A stretch of 64,000 nucleotides of DNA from Pseudoscleropodium purum (taxonomy: Eukaryota; Streptophyta; Bryopsida; Hypnales; Brachytheciaceae): positions 2,730,501 to 2,794,500 of the forward strand of contig OZ017799.1 of the NCBI GenBank assembly GCA_963969395.1, given 5' to 3'. This document shows, piece after piece, positions 50,001 through 62,949 of the stretch. The notes beneath the pieces were generated by a model. It did not search any database and was not told the DNA's origin. It worked only from the letters and a program-made list of their open reading frames with translations. Within the stretch, counting starts at the first letter, position 1. Each line of letters begins with the position of its first letter. The position numbers and the translations under genes were made by a program.

Positions 50001-53000
50001 TTAATATGCCAAATGTAGAAGACACCCTTACTATTTGTTGTGATTTAGGGTTGGTGAAGCAAGAAGCTAATGGTTCATTTTGTATGTGAGTGGAGTGGTA
50101 GCCTTTCGCTTCCTATTAATTTTGACCTATACAAATAGCATTACGGCAATAAAGCAAGCAATACAACACTTTTTAAAACATGGATTATTCATAATATAAA
50201 ACTCTTCAACATTTTCATCGATCACAATGAAATGCTCTTCAAGCCTCACATAAATAATTCTTCCATTAGCATGTAACAAAGTTACAAGAATTTCACTAGG
50301 ATAAGGTTTGACATTCTTCCATTGGACTTGCAAAAAGATTTTGTGAAGAAAGTCAACAAGCTTTGAAAGGTGATTTTCAAACATATCTTCTATAAAATAT
50401 ATCCATGCAAATTAAAGACCTTCAATAACAATGCACCAATCCTCAAACCAATTCCTACTTTATTGCTCCATGTATAGTGACTTTTTTTGGCCTCTTTTCT
50501 TGACTTCAACAATTTCTTCCTTGTCTAATTACCTAATCCTACAATGCAATAATTCAAGCTCTTTCTTACTACAAGAGATGTGGAGTGTTTTAAGATGGAA
50601 AATAAGTATGGAATTACTAAAATTTAACATATGTAATTAGAAAGTCATGTTGGATAGAAAAAAATAATGATTTTAAGGACATAATGTTGATCATTCATAG
50701 GGATTTCAAAAACATACTTCTTTTTGGTTGCAAATGCTTCTTGGCATGGTCAACACGGCAAGAGCTGGTAGTATATTTGTGCAAGCATGTGGTGTAGGAG
50801 AACTTCGTGTGACTACAAAGTCACTAGGTCTTGTATCACAATTTTTATATTTTGTGAAGCATTTGCTTGATCAGTGAAATAAATTGTGGCACTAGATTGA
50901 GTAAGTTGTGGTGAGGTGCATTAGAAGCAAGATACTTCTAGTCGTGCAAAATTGAGGGGAAAGTCCATTTAGCATTTGAAATTTGATTTAGGAAAGCCGC
51001 CACTTGATTTTGAGTTTTCCAAAACTTACTTTGTGTATTTGAGTATCTGTTTTCCAAGATACAAAAGAAGAGGGAAGGAAGTTGTAATAGTAGACAACAA
51101 CCTTGTCAATTATGGGTGGCTCCACCTTAGACAAAAGAAATTTTAGTGGTGCTCGTGCAATCGACATATCACTTGGACGAACGGAAGTTTCGAGAAGTTT
51201 TCGTCATCTAAACGTCAATGCTAGAAGGAGTTAAGGCCACATTGGGTTTTTGAAACCGAATTTACTCTAATTTGCACTCTAGAATTTTGCTTGAACAACT
51301 TGTTCAATTAGCAAACATCGTCTTTACTAAGCAAAAGGACAACCGTTGACAAATTTTCTCACAAATTGTGCTTATCTGCACAGCATGAGCTATGACAACT
51401 ACTACACAATCGACATGGGCTTTTGCCAAGGGAGGCTTGGAAAAGGGAGGAGTGTGCATGTTTGGCCTCATAGAAGTTCTTCTTGCACAATCTTGCTTCT
51501 CACATGCAACTTAAGCTAAGGTATGTGTGGAAAAATGTTCATGTGTTGGATTTTGTCTAAGCTCAAGAAGGGAGGTATTTTCATGAAATTGGCCAAATTA
51601 GGTTTTTTTGGTCTTAGAAGCATTTTTGTATTTCCAATATTCATCAAGGACAAAGCATACAATGTGTGTGATAAAAATACAAGTTATGGTGCATCTTGTG
51701 TCTTTTTTATGTTCAATTTTGGTTTTGGTTTCTTTCATGATGCAAGGTTTTGCGTTTTGCTAGTGAGACTAGCCAAATTAGGGTTTCTTGTCTTGGAAGT
51801 GATCTTTCGTTTCCATTTGGTGGCAGAATATAGGATGTTTAAAGAAATAAAAGTTATTTTACTATCTGGATCTTTCAAACAGGGTGATATGAGGAAGATG
51901 AGACAATTTGTTGCTTGAATTTACATGCGTGGATTTTTCTAGCATCTTCTACTGATTTATGTTGTTCCAATATGTTGTGATATTTTGTGCTACAAGAAAT
52001 CACACAATTGTGACATGGAATTTAGAAGGCTATAGTAAACTCTAGGAGAGTAATTACATAGGTGGTTGTTGAGGTGTAGCTCATGTGTAAGGTTGTTGCA
52101 GGAAGGATGGGCAAGACACCACTAATGAAATCAAGAAAAGAGATCTCATGGAGGAGCTAGAAGAGCATGAGCATTGCCACTTCTCTTCTAAGTTATTATA
52201 GTGAGGTTTCCTTTGTCTTTTAGGTGCTTAAATTGTTATTGTTTGAATATTGAGGCTCTTTATTTGTTAGCAAGGGCATTTTATTGAGTATTGAGGCATT
52301 TTTTTATTCTATGATAAACTCTGTGGTTTGGTCAAGTTCTACATAAATCCTATTAGTAATTTATTCCTAAGTCATGCCCTTTTATAGGAACCGATGCAAA
52401 AAATAAATATTTTAAATAACCTCACTAAATCATTTAGTTACAGGAATGCAAACGAAGCTCTCTAAGTTGCAGAGCTAGTGAATTGAAAAACATTTCCTTA
52501 GTTTTTCATATGTTTTGATGACTTAGTTACTATGGTATGTATTCTAAAGATTCCTTGAATTGTATTCAAAATCTTCATAAATTCATGAAAGGTTTGTAAG
52601 CAGGTCAATGAGACAACAATATTCACTAGGGCAAGTAGGGCAGTCATGCCCTTGTATGGACAAGGATGTTGCAGGCCATCATATTGCCAACGTGTAGTTT
52701 TAATTTATTTTAAGCTTAAAGCCTCTATAAATAATCTAATGAATAGGGAACAATGCATCAAAATTAAGAGAAGTGAATGCATGATTGATTATTCCTAAGA
52801 TTAACCTTGGTCCTTTGTAACTTGGTTTAGCTATAAAACATGCGATGGAATGCCTTATTGGGATTGTGGATTATAAACAGGGCTTTGATAAGCTATAATT
52901 GCCAAGAATTTGTAAAGCGTAGGCTTGGTCAAAATGAGGACCTGGAAATGATGCAATAAGTGACCAAATAATATTGAGTGTATTAGCTAGTTGATACCTA

Positions 53001-55450
53001 GCTCATGAAATTTGCTAGACTTTTAGATGGATCTTGTAACTTAAACTATTTCTTTTGTGTTTCTTCCCTTTGAATTCATGTGGGACCTCACTAGGATGTG
53101 ATCATGATCATTTTATTAAACTAGTATTTTGGAGTCAATTGCTGGACTTCACAAGTTGTTTCAATTAGTAGAAGATTTTGAAGAAGGGTTTGGAAGTTGC
53201 TCTGGTTTGTAAATTCTTTTAGGACAAATACCAACATTTTTTTTATTGCTATAAGTTCTTATTTGCTATATTTCTTATAAGAGGAGAAGATTTCTAATGT
53301 ACAAATAAGTTTGATGAAAAATATTTGGAATCTCTGATGTTTGATGTGAATATTGAATAGCTACGAACACCAAACAACAACCTTGTCGTCTACATTGATA
53401 ATTGATTGGTATTAATTCCTCTATTCTCAGGTGGTTTAGAAATACAAGCAATAGCTTACTCTTGCATCATTGCCTTCTCTTCCTGATGAAGATGACACCT
53501 TTGATAGCTCCATCAATGGCATTTGGAATAGATTAGATGCCAAGCTAGGTGGCTATATTCCTCAATTATAGCAATATATAGTTGTTTCATTGGAAGACAG
53601 AGTTTATTAAATAAAGGTAGCAGAAATGTTGTATGTTTTAGCCTTGTGCATTGCTTGTATGAGAGGCACATGGATGCTCTAACACTTGGCTTTGGAAGTC
53701 TAGTAGCAATTGGTTGTAGGGTGGCTTCACAAAGCAACAAATTTTGCCATGTGCCAACATCCAAGAAGATGTAAAAATCATGGAATTCACCTTGCAATAC
53801 CTCTTTATTTAAAAGTCATGCACATTTTTTCTTAAAGGACACCTTGCAACCTTTTAGTCATGTATAATAATGCAAGTTCTAGACATAAGAATTTAAGAAA
53901 ATATTACTAAAAATATACAATCTTTCAATATGCATTTTTTCACTTAAAATTGCACTTGAAACATCCCTTTCTCTAGTAGTGTCTTGATGGTCTCTACTTC
54001 TTGATCTCTAGCAGTAATATTCTAAGAGCCCTTGAGTGGCAATCCTTCCAACAATAGTACTTCAACTCTTCTTGTAATATCTTTTCTCCTAATTGTGAGC
54101 CAATCCAGATCAATCTCATGTGCATCAAACTCAAATGTATCAAAATTGAATTGCCATCAAGATTAGAGATTGGAGCATTGACAATAGAAAAATGTTATTG
54201 CTACATTCTAAACTATACAACCATTGGAAAAGTGCCTCATTTTCATTCTTAGGTTTGCCTTTACAAAATAAAAGATCTACAATTGACAAGATAATAACAC
54301 TCAAATGGACAACATTCAACAAATTCTTTGCAAGTGATGAATTATGAAGCAAATCAAACTTTGTTGCTTCATGAATTGAAGACATAGAAGCAATGAAGTG
54401 ATATGTGATCTCACTTAGCGCCATACATGGCAGGACTTTAATAATAACTACAAGTACATCAAATGCAACACATAACAAAAATGCTATTCAAACAAAGTGC
54501 AAACAATGAAATACCAAATCATTGCTAATGAAAGTACATATGAGCAAAACATAGCAAAATTGGATTATTAATTGCCAAACCATATGTTTAGGATAAAATA
54601 TCTATGTATCTTTGTACAAAATAATCTTGTATTGTTTTTAATACTTGAGAGTGGGAGTTCCTTAATCCCGGCCTATGCATTCTCCCATGGGCACGACTAT
54701 AAGTCTCACTCTATACTTGCTTGCATGGTAGAACATAGAGACAGTTGTTTGCTCTCTAGTACAATAATACAAGAATGAAGACTATTTCATATAGACAATA
54801 GAATAGTTAGTTAGATGCATAATGCCTCCAACATCATACCACCATGGTGCACTTGCATTTAAATCTCTTTGTCAATTTTCTCAATTGTACTTGCCAATCA
54901 TTTATTGCTAGGTACCAAAGTTTGTTCTTCTTCTTCTTCCCCTTCTTGTAGGGATCAATTGAATTGTGAGAGAGGTGCCTCAAAGTTGTTGGTCATCCTA
55001 CTTTTTCAAGTGTGAATTATCATGCTTTTTGATTCTATTCTATTACTTTACTTGTAGGAATTGATTGAAGTGAGGTTGGAAGTGGGTTACTTTCATTGTA
55101 AGCCTAGTTGTGGTTGGATTTTAGAGTTTTTGTAGAATTATACTTGGTATAATTGCTTACTTGATTGACCAACTTTGAGTCTTGAATTAGTGAATTGTAA
55201 TGTGTTTATTATGTGATAGAAATTGTATGTCCATTGCAAATTTTATGAATTGATTGGTCTCTTGTTAAACTGTCTACAAGATGCGAGATTAATTGCTTCT
55301 CTAATGCATCATTTTGTTAGTTGATTTGAGATTATCAATTTGGCATTGTAGTAGGTGTTTGTCAATAGAAGGAGATTGTGTTTTTTTAGACATATATAGT
55401 AACACCTACAAATGTTTAGTGAAACATTAGGCATGTGTATTGTGGATGCA
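47061..55450. other. AT-rich, no intact gene; possible old coding relics
   Basis: No frame here has family motifs. Minus-strand frames at 47540-47971, 48888-49247 and 50127-50384, and weaker stretches between them (e.g. DSKDIMMHALYDVANIVHRP near 49440, with stops), have protein-like composition and may be remains of one decayed minus-strand element at 48.9-50.6 kb, which I cannot name. 48400-48680 is an array of degenerate ~45-bp units (gaaatct-aaaaaggtagat words). 51577-51830 contains a ~180-bp direct duplication (ggccaaattagg at 51591, agccaaattagg at 51771). Confidence 0.4.
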
Positions 55451-55454
55451 CCAA

Positions 55455-56405
55455 AAAATCCATCAAGATTGACATGATAAAAACACAAGAAAATCTGAAA
55501 AAACATGCCATGTTTTTAGAGAAACTTCACAACAAACATGATTAAAAAAAAGTGCCCAAAGTGTGCCATGTAGCAGCCACACAACCGCCACACAAGCAAG
55601 CAATGCCAAATAGGATTTTTTTTCATTTGATCTAAAGATGAGGTGGCAGTTGACGTTGCAGTTGATGTCATGTAATTTGAAATTTTAACATTGTTTTTAG
55701 TGACGTTAACTTAAACATCTAGACATAAGAATTTGAATATTGTTTTTAGCAATATCAATTTTAATGTCTAGACATTTTTTGAGACATCAATTTAGATGTT
55801 AGTTTAGACATACGTCATATACAATACATTATCTACCACACAATATATTATACATCATATACAATACACCATACATTATATAGCATGCACTATACATCAT
55901 ACAAAGTATGCAATACATTGTATACTATACTTCATATTGGCAACAATATTGAATGGCTTGAAAAGCCTTATTGCAAGTATTTTGATATGAGAAGGCAAGT
56001 TATTTGTACAAGAAGGGTGGTAGGAGGGAAGACAAACTATATGGGACATTTAAAACGTAAATTTTTTATTGAAAACATAAATACAAATATGAGTATTATG
56101 ATGAACACGATATTGTCTCACAAAAAACACCCAAACATCAAAAAAGACATCTTAGTTGACATTGCCAAAATACTTGGATGCTATAGAGGATGTCTCTATT
56201 GACATTGCAAAAAACATCTAGATGCCACAACAGACATCTCAACTAACGTCTACTATGATAGTATTCACATTCTGAGATGGCATCAAAGCATGTCAACGTA
56301 GCATGCTACTTCATCCTCTTTGGACACCATGTTACTCAAATGCCATGTGGTTGCCTTTCACCTATTTTTTCAAATGTGGTCACCGTTTTACCTTAGCCTT
56401 CAAGA
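55455..56405 (+). mobile_element. Dispersed repeat family R1, copy B
   Basis: Matches 14855-16510 block by block in the same orientation: catcaagattgacatg at the start, tgccatgtagcagccacac...gcaagcaa...ataggattttttt, acatctagacat repeats, caccatacattatat words, the core gagaaggcaag...gtaggagggaagacaaa, and the end aaatgtggtcaccg...ccttagcc. It is shorter than copy A and also lacks coding capacity. A 105-codon open frame inside it (55885-56202) is a by-product. Confidence 0.55.
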
Positions 56406-57556
56406 ATATCTAAAAATTTACCTGCAGTCAAATCTTAAACCCTTGCTAATGTATGCAAGTCATTTGTAGTCTTTCTATCATTTTTCTTGTCCCAGATCAA
56501 ATCCAAAAAATGTAGTCCCAATAAAAACTATAAGCTCTAAGAATTTTCTCAAATTTTTAAAATGTATTACACATCTTGTGAAATCAAATATCTCTAGTGA
56601 TTTTCCTTGCAAGATGTATTGCACATTGTGCTAACTTAAAAAAAACCTCAACAATAGAAAATGAAGAGTTTCCTTGCACAAAATGTTGAATTGAAAAATA
56701 TTAATCATTCATCATGAAAATCAAATGTTCAATGTTGAAGCTAAATTTCAAGAAGATATTACTTTTAAAAATAAACAATTAAAATAGTGAGTACTTTAGG
56801 ATTTCTTTTACTTTAAAGTTTTTTCAACCCCAAATTATGGTGCCTTTGCATTTTGAATTTACATGTCATAGACGTAATAACAAAAGGTCAATATCAACTT
56901 TTGCAATACTATTACTTTATTACATTGTCAAGATAATTTTTTATTAATAAAATAATGAAATTGGATAGAATTTCAATTTAGAAGAGAAGAATTGCCTCAT
57001 AGAATTTCAAGATGATAGCAAAATTGTTTATAAGCATGCAAAAAAGAATTTGTGCTAGAAATATGGAACATGGCTATAATATGAAAAGTGCAATGTCTTC
57101 TAATCTATTTGCAATCCAATTATTTTAAAGCCCTCAATGAAAAATGAAATAAGTGTAACATACAATAGAAGCAAGTGCAAAATCATTGTTTTGTTTCCAA
57201 TTTTCTTTGTTGCATGTTTGGAAGAAGATATAAACAATAATTATGCTAAAAAAAACATACAAAAAAATTCTCAAAAAATAGCAAAGCTCCTTGTTTCTTT
57301 ACATTATCAAATTGTTGCACCTTGATGCATGTGTAAAGAATAAATTTTTCATTTATTGAACATGCAAATGGTTCAAAATGAGCATCTCTAAATTTAGAAC
57401 ATAGGTTTCTCCCTTAGAAGGTTATGAACTTTAAAACTACTTTTTTTGAAGCAATATTTAGTATAATTTTTTCCTTTGATTTTTTATCATCATTCTATTA
57501 TGTATAACTTTTATAGTTGGATTCTACTAAACTTGCATTTTCACACATATACTCTA

Positions 57557-57670
57557 TCCATTAGAGGATTTCTAGCCCTTGAGAGGGAAGTTCCAAGCAA
57601 GTGCATCAGGAACTCCATTAGAGGATTTTTGGCCCTCGAGACGGTCGTTCCAAGCAGGTGCATCGGGAAT
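57557..57670 (+). repeat. 57-bp tandem pair
   Basis: Two copies, 57557-57613 and 57614-57670, starting tccattagaggattt and containing ggccct(t/c)gaga and gttccaagca(a/g)gtgcatc. The period is a multiple of three, and the repeat sits in an open frame that I do not regard as a gene. The motif cattagagg recurs inverted at 57892 (cctctaatg) inside the R2 repeat. Confidence 0.8.
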
Positions 57671-57691
57671 TGTCTCCCTGTAATTATTTAG

Positions 57692-58125
57692 GAATGGTTG
57701 TTCCCGACAAAAAAATTTATAAATAAAAAAATAAAATAAAAAAATTAGTCTTGAAGTAAAGAAAAAAATTGAAAAAAAAAATTAATTTTTTAGGATGTGG
57801 CAATCATATTGCCATGTCTACAAGGTTGTTCCCATAGTTCTCAAACTATTAGGAACTTACAACCCTCTTGTAGGTTGAAATCTCCTCTAATGCCTCCCCT
57901 GTAGTTTTTGTGGAACAGTTGTTCCCAACAAAAAAAATTTAAATAGAAAAAATAATAATAATCTTAAAATGAAGGACAAAAATTGAATTTTTTTTTTTTT
58001 TTAAATTTTTTTTTTTTCCGGATGTGACAGTCATTATGCCACATCAATGAGCTGCTACGGCCCTCTGCAGGGCAGTTCCCGCACTCTAGGAACTCGCAGC
58101 CCTCGTAGGGGTGAAAAACTCTTTT
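57692..58125 (+). repeat. Dispersed repeat family R2, two tandem copies of ~220 bp
   Basis: Unit 1 starts at 57692 (ggaatggttgttcccgacaa) and unit 2 at 57912 (ggaacagttgttcccaacaa). Each continues with an A/T-only tract, ggatgtg(g/a)ca(g/a)tcat-attgcca, gttccc, taggaact(t/c)(a/g)cagccctc and ends near tctaatg or tttaatg. A third copy lies inverted at 35013-35222. No coding capacity. Confidence 0.65.
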
Positions 58126-61100
58126 AATGTTTTGAATGATTTACAGTAAAAACATTTTTTTAAATATGAAATTCTAGAAGTGATTATACTCTAATACTAA
58201 GACCATTTTGAGCCAAGAATAACAAGTGTTATTTGCCACTGTCCATCAATCCCAAATTCATAGTGCTTGAAGAAAAAGAAAACTGTTTACTTTTCATAAT
58301 GCAAAGATATATGTTCTAAATAGTAGTTACTACAATTTCAAAAAATAAATATATATGTTTTACTTCATGAATTATAGAGCCTAATATAAATCAACTTCCC
58401 CAAAAGTCTCAAGACCAATTTTACATCAAAAATGGCTCATTATTGAAAGTTTAGTTGCATTTATCTAAGAAAATTTAAATTTTTTTAAAGAATCAAACTA
58501 TAGGATCTTACACTCCACTTGTTTCAAATCATGTGGTTAGAATTTCATGAAGTTTGACCTTATCAATTAGAAAATATGAACATTCAAAGTTGGAAAGCAA
58601 AGAATATCAGATGACGTTGATTGCCATTTGTGGAATTTCTTTTCACTATAGAATTTAAATTTAAAAAACTTTGTTTTGAAGTATTGAGTTCAAAGTCTAC
58701 AAAAAAAATATTAAAAAAATATCATTTTTATTCTTCAAAAAATTGTTAAGTAGAAGTAGGTCCAAGATTGAAAGAGAAACCAAACTATTAATATCTCCAA
58801 GATGAAATTGAAGCACTAAAATTCCAATAGTGAGATTGTTTTAGCAAGCCAACTTAACCTTTTAAAAAAAAAATTCTTTCAAAATTGTGGAAATTACATT
58901 AAAAAATGCATCGTATAAATTAAGATTCTAAGAAGATGCTCTAATTGCCTGAAAAATAAGATTGTCCATCAATTTCACATAATAAGTCTAAATGGAGTGA
59001 ATAAGAGCTTCTCATGTAGATAAAATTACAATGTATGAGAAAAAAAATTAATTTAGAGTAGTAAGATTAATGCCAACCTGACAACCTCACCTTAAAAAAA
59101 GAATCTTTTGTCCCATAACTTTTGCTCCTAGACATCAATTGAAATATAAATTAAATTTTTAGAAAGCTATTGTATTTTTATATCTTTACAAAAAAAAAAT
59201 TTAATTGTGATGAATGTTGAGACTATAGTAGTGAGCCCAAAATCTATTTTCTTTCCTAAAAGGACAATAGGACACTAGGACTTAACACACGCTCTTCACT
59301 TCAATAATGACATATTACTCACAATTAGAGATAATTTTCTTTGCTATCTTGAATTCAATATTACATTACTGAATCATAATGTAACAAACGTCGACCTTCC
59401 ATGAGAGTCTTCCAAAGACCTTAACGTAGAATACCTTCAATTCAAAGCAATCATTTGTTGAATGCATATGTATATGCATGAAATATTCGTTTTGTCTTTG
59501 GTTAACACTAAAATATGTATGCATATTGCACATACTCCTTCAAAGATATGTCATGAATTGCATTGAAATACTCATAAATTTCAATATACAATCACGTACA
59601 AAAACCTGACAAATTGAACTTTTTGAGCATTTCCAAGATTTGTACATGATATAGAATAAAATTGGCTTTATTAGTCTTGCATAATTATCACCCAATTCAT
59701 ATCCAATCCCAATGAAGCTTACCAAATTTCAATTTTGAAAGAATGAAATTTCACTTTTGATGAATTTATAAAGTCAATTTTTGTAGTTTACATAATATTT
59801 GATTGAAAACAATTGGTGATGAATTTTATTAAATCAATTGCATGTATATGTAGGAAACACCCATATATACATCTTTCATATTAAAAAACACCCTTTTAAG
59901 TAAAAAAAAAATTATCAATGAAAAGTTCAATAAAAAGTGATGTATGATCAAACTTTGAAAAAATGGATATTTCTATTTTTTAACTTGACTTTGGCTAAGT
60001 AATTGTACCATCATACTCAAACATCAAAAATTAGTTACCATATGAGGGGAAAATAGAAAAATCTAATTACAATAAAGAGATATCTATTTTCACAAAATTT
60101 AGGCTTTGTCACTTCAATATTGAAATCTCTATAGAAGGAATTGTCAAACTTTTTTGGAAATGCTTGTTAAAGAAAACATGTGTGTATAGATACTCTTTAC
60201 ATATCTCTACAATCAAATTTTAGGAAACTCATCACCAATTTTTCTTAATAAAATATGATATAAAACCATACAAATGGATTTTAAAAATTCATCAAAAGTA
60301 GAGTTTTTGCTTTTTTGAAATATAAAATTGGTATGTCAGATTGGAATTGCTTAAGGATGCAATGATAAATACCCTTACCAAAAGATACCAATTAAACTCC
60401 ATATTGTAAAAAAAATTGAATAGCTCAAGTAGTTTGGTTGTAAGATTATTGTACCCGATTGTATAATCATGAGGGACTACACAATGCTAGGCACATCTTC
60501 TGCTATTAGTTTGTCATATATATTGTTACATTTGAAATTTGGAAATGTACATTATGAAATGAAAAACTAATTTTTGACCATTCTATGAATATTATTTGTT
60601 ATATCATAAGACATTTAAAATAAAAATACGTACAACAATTACCAAATTTAATTAAAAACGTAATTGAAAAAGGAATATGTAACAAATGAACATGAAATTT
60701 ATAGAATTTTCCTTCATATATAAGAGACCTATGAAACACATATCAATGGAAAAAAATAAGGTCCAATACATTAGATCAGTTCTTTAGCTCTCATTTATGC
60801 TATTTGTACTATATTGAAAGTAATTATGGAAATGTTGAAGAGTCACAAGTTCTGCATTCATCCATGTAAGTCTTTTTGGAAAAGATAGGAAGGAGTTGCC
60901 TCTCCTTTCTGGTTTTCTACAATGGAGCAACATTTGACTTGACTTCATAGTAACTTTTCTTAAGTTACCCATAATGAAACAGACCTTCATTGCCAACTTG
61001 GTAGGTTTGTGTTTTTTTGGACATTCAAACAAACACACATTTGGTTTTTTTGATGTATCACTAAACATTCTTGTCACAAAAAACACGACCTCATTTTATG

Positions 61101-62949
61101 TGGGACATCAACATGTTCTTAGAAACATCCAACTAAATTTAGCCTCCCATGGCCACTACTGCAAATTTCAACTCATGTTTTCCTAAATGCAATCATCTAA
61201 TTCAAACATGACAAAAAACATAGGCTCCTTCTAATGTGTAATTGAGGTGTAGAAACCGAAGGACTGGATTTGTGTTTTTTGGAAAAGGAACATAGAAATT
61301 TAGGTTAGAAGATGCAACAAGCAGAAATTTATGGTGGAGCATATGTACAGCCTATGCTTCAAAACTACACTTCCAAATTCTACCCTCATGTGCCATGGTG
61401 GAATTCAAAGTATACAAGGCTTCTTCTAGCAAGGGCTATGAGTGGCAATCTCAAAAGTTAATGTACATGTCTCTAAAGTCTAACTATTTGATTCATGAGC
61501 CTTTTTCCAACAATCCTAATCTTTTTATACATTGTGTGTAAACAAAGATTGTAACACACACCAAATTGAGTGCCACAACCAAAATCAATATACAGTAAAA
61601 AACCAAGCAAGAATACATAACAAATAAATCCTTGAATGTCTCCTCTAATGGATAAGGAGTCCCTCCAATAAGCGAGGAACGAGTACAAATACAAATAAGG
61701 ATGGCCTTTGATATTGCTATTGCAACATCTATACACATTCAAATGGATGCCATGGTACCTAGACAAACCAATCAAGTCAATTGGGAAGTAACTAAAGGAC
61801 TTTAGTTTAGGTGCAATGTGAGCCCTATCTTTAATAGTCTTCAACAATTTTTTGGTGAAAGGGATAATCCGAGTTGTGTCCTTTCTGTTTCTTCTTCCTG
61901 GCAACTAGTGGATCTCGATCAACAAGTTGAATTCAAGTGGCACAAATCATCATGAGTGCAACCTTATTGTCCTTTTAGGCAAGGTGATTTATGAAATTAG
62001 TTTTTCCAATAGTCAAGTTGCAACATACCTCTGAGAGGACTTTGGTTTGAAGATGGTGTGTTTTGGTTGTCTCTATGGGTAAGCAGGCACATGAAGATCC
62101 AAAGTATATGCATGCACAGATAAGGGATAAGAAACACAGATCTCATTGAAAAGCAACATGTCCCAGTGAAAGCATTGTCCTACACTTGCGCACACAAAGC
62201 TGGATGGCATGGTTAACTGCACTTGTTCCTAATTAGAATTTCTAATTATAGTAATTATTTGTCCAGGACCAGGAGGTTTGAGATGTTTATCAGACATAAC
62301 CCTATCCTACAAACAAAATCGAGAGTGTCATATCTTGAGATCAATGGCTCTCTGAGAGCACAGGTTGGATCAGGTTTAAGACTACGGATGGGTGTTATGT
62401 CAGGTGTATTGCAACACTATCTCAAATTAGAACCCCTTCCAGATTTAAGATATCCTAGGATATCTCCAATCTTGGAAAGGTCTATATTTAAAATATCCTC
62501 GTACTACACTTGGCACAACACTGCTCTGAACCTGCACTTTTCTATCTGCAATGCGGCATGTGGCAAGGAGAGGCTTATGATTATGAAATCCCTTGTTTTT
62601 TCAACAGCACATGACTCAAGTGTGCTATTGACTAAAGTGCTTTGTTAAGCAATTGTGCTTTTGACTGGAGTAAGCTTTCCTCAAGCATGCTTTAATCAAA
62701 AGAAAAATTGAGACGAATGGTAATATATGCTGCACCTACACCATCTCCACAGCAGCTTCACCTTATTCTGAAACGAAGAGCAACTGGATGCCAGCTCCAT
62801 TGCACATCAGTCACATTGTTTCAAGTCAAAGAAGAAGCAAACCCTAGGTATCCATGAATGAAGACCAAGGATGCTTTACTCATTACAAAAGTAGATATTA
62901 TCGTTTTTAGTATACAGGAAAGATTGTAGCTTCTGCAGTGGATACTGTA

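Larger units (their letters stand above)
56406..62947. other. AT-rich, repeats only, no gene
   Basis: Apart from the 57-bp pair and R2 copies at 57.6-58.1 kb, I see no features. Frames at 60784-61086 (-), 61473-61904 (-) and 62223-62648 (+) have no recognisable motifs or start/splice context. 62.2-62.9 kb is less AT-rich but still not identifiable. Confidence 0.5.

Noticed and set aside
51523..51918. 131-codon frame with an internal repeat (KLAKLGFFGLRSIFVF / RLAKLGFLVLEVIFRF)
   Set aside because: The repeat reflects a ~180-bp DNA duplication; the Phe-rich translation does not look like a real protein.
61473..61904. 143-codon minus-strand frame
   Set aside because: No recognisable motif, no start or splice context, AT-rich flanks; kept only as a mention in the gap entry.
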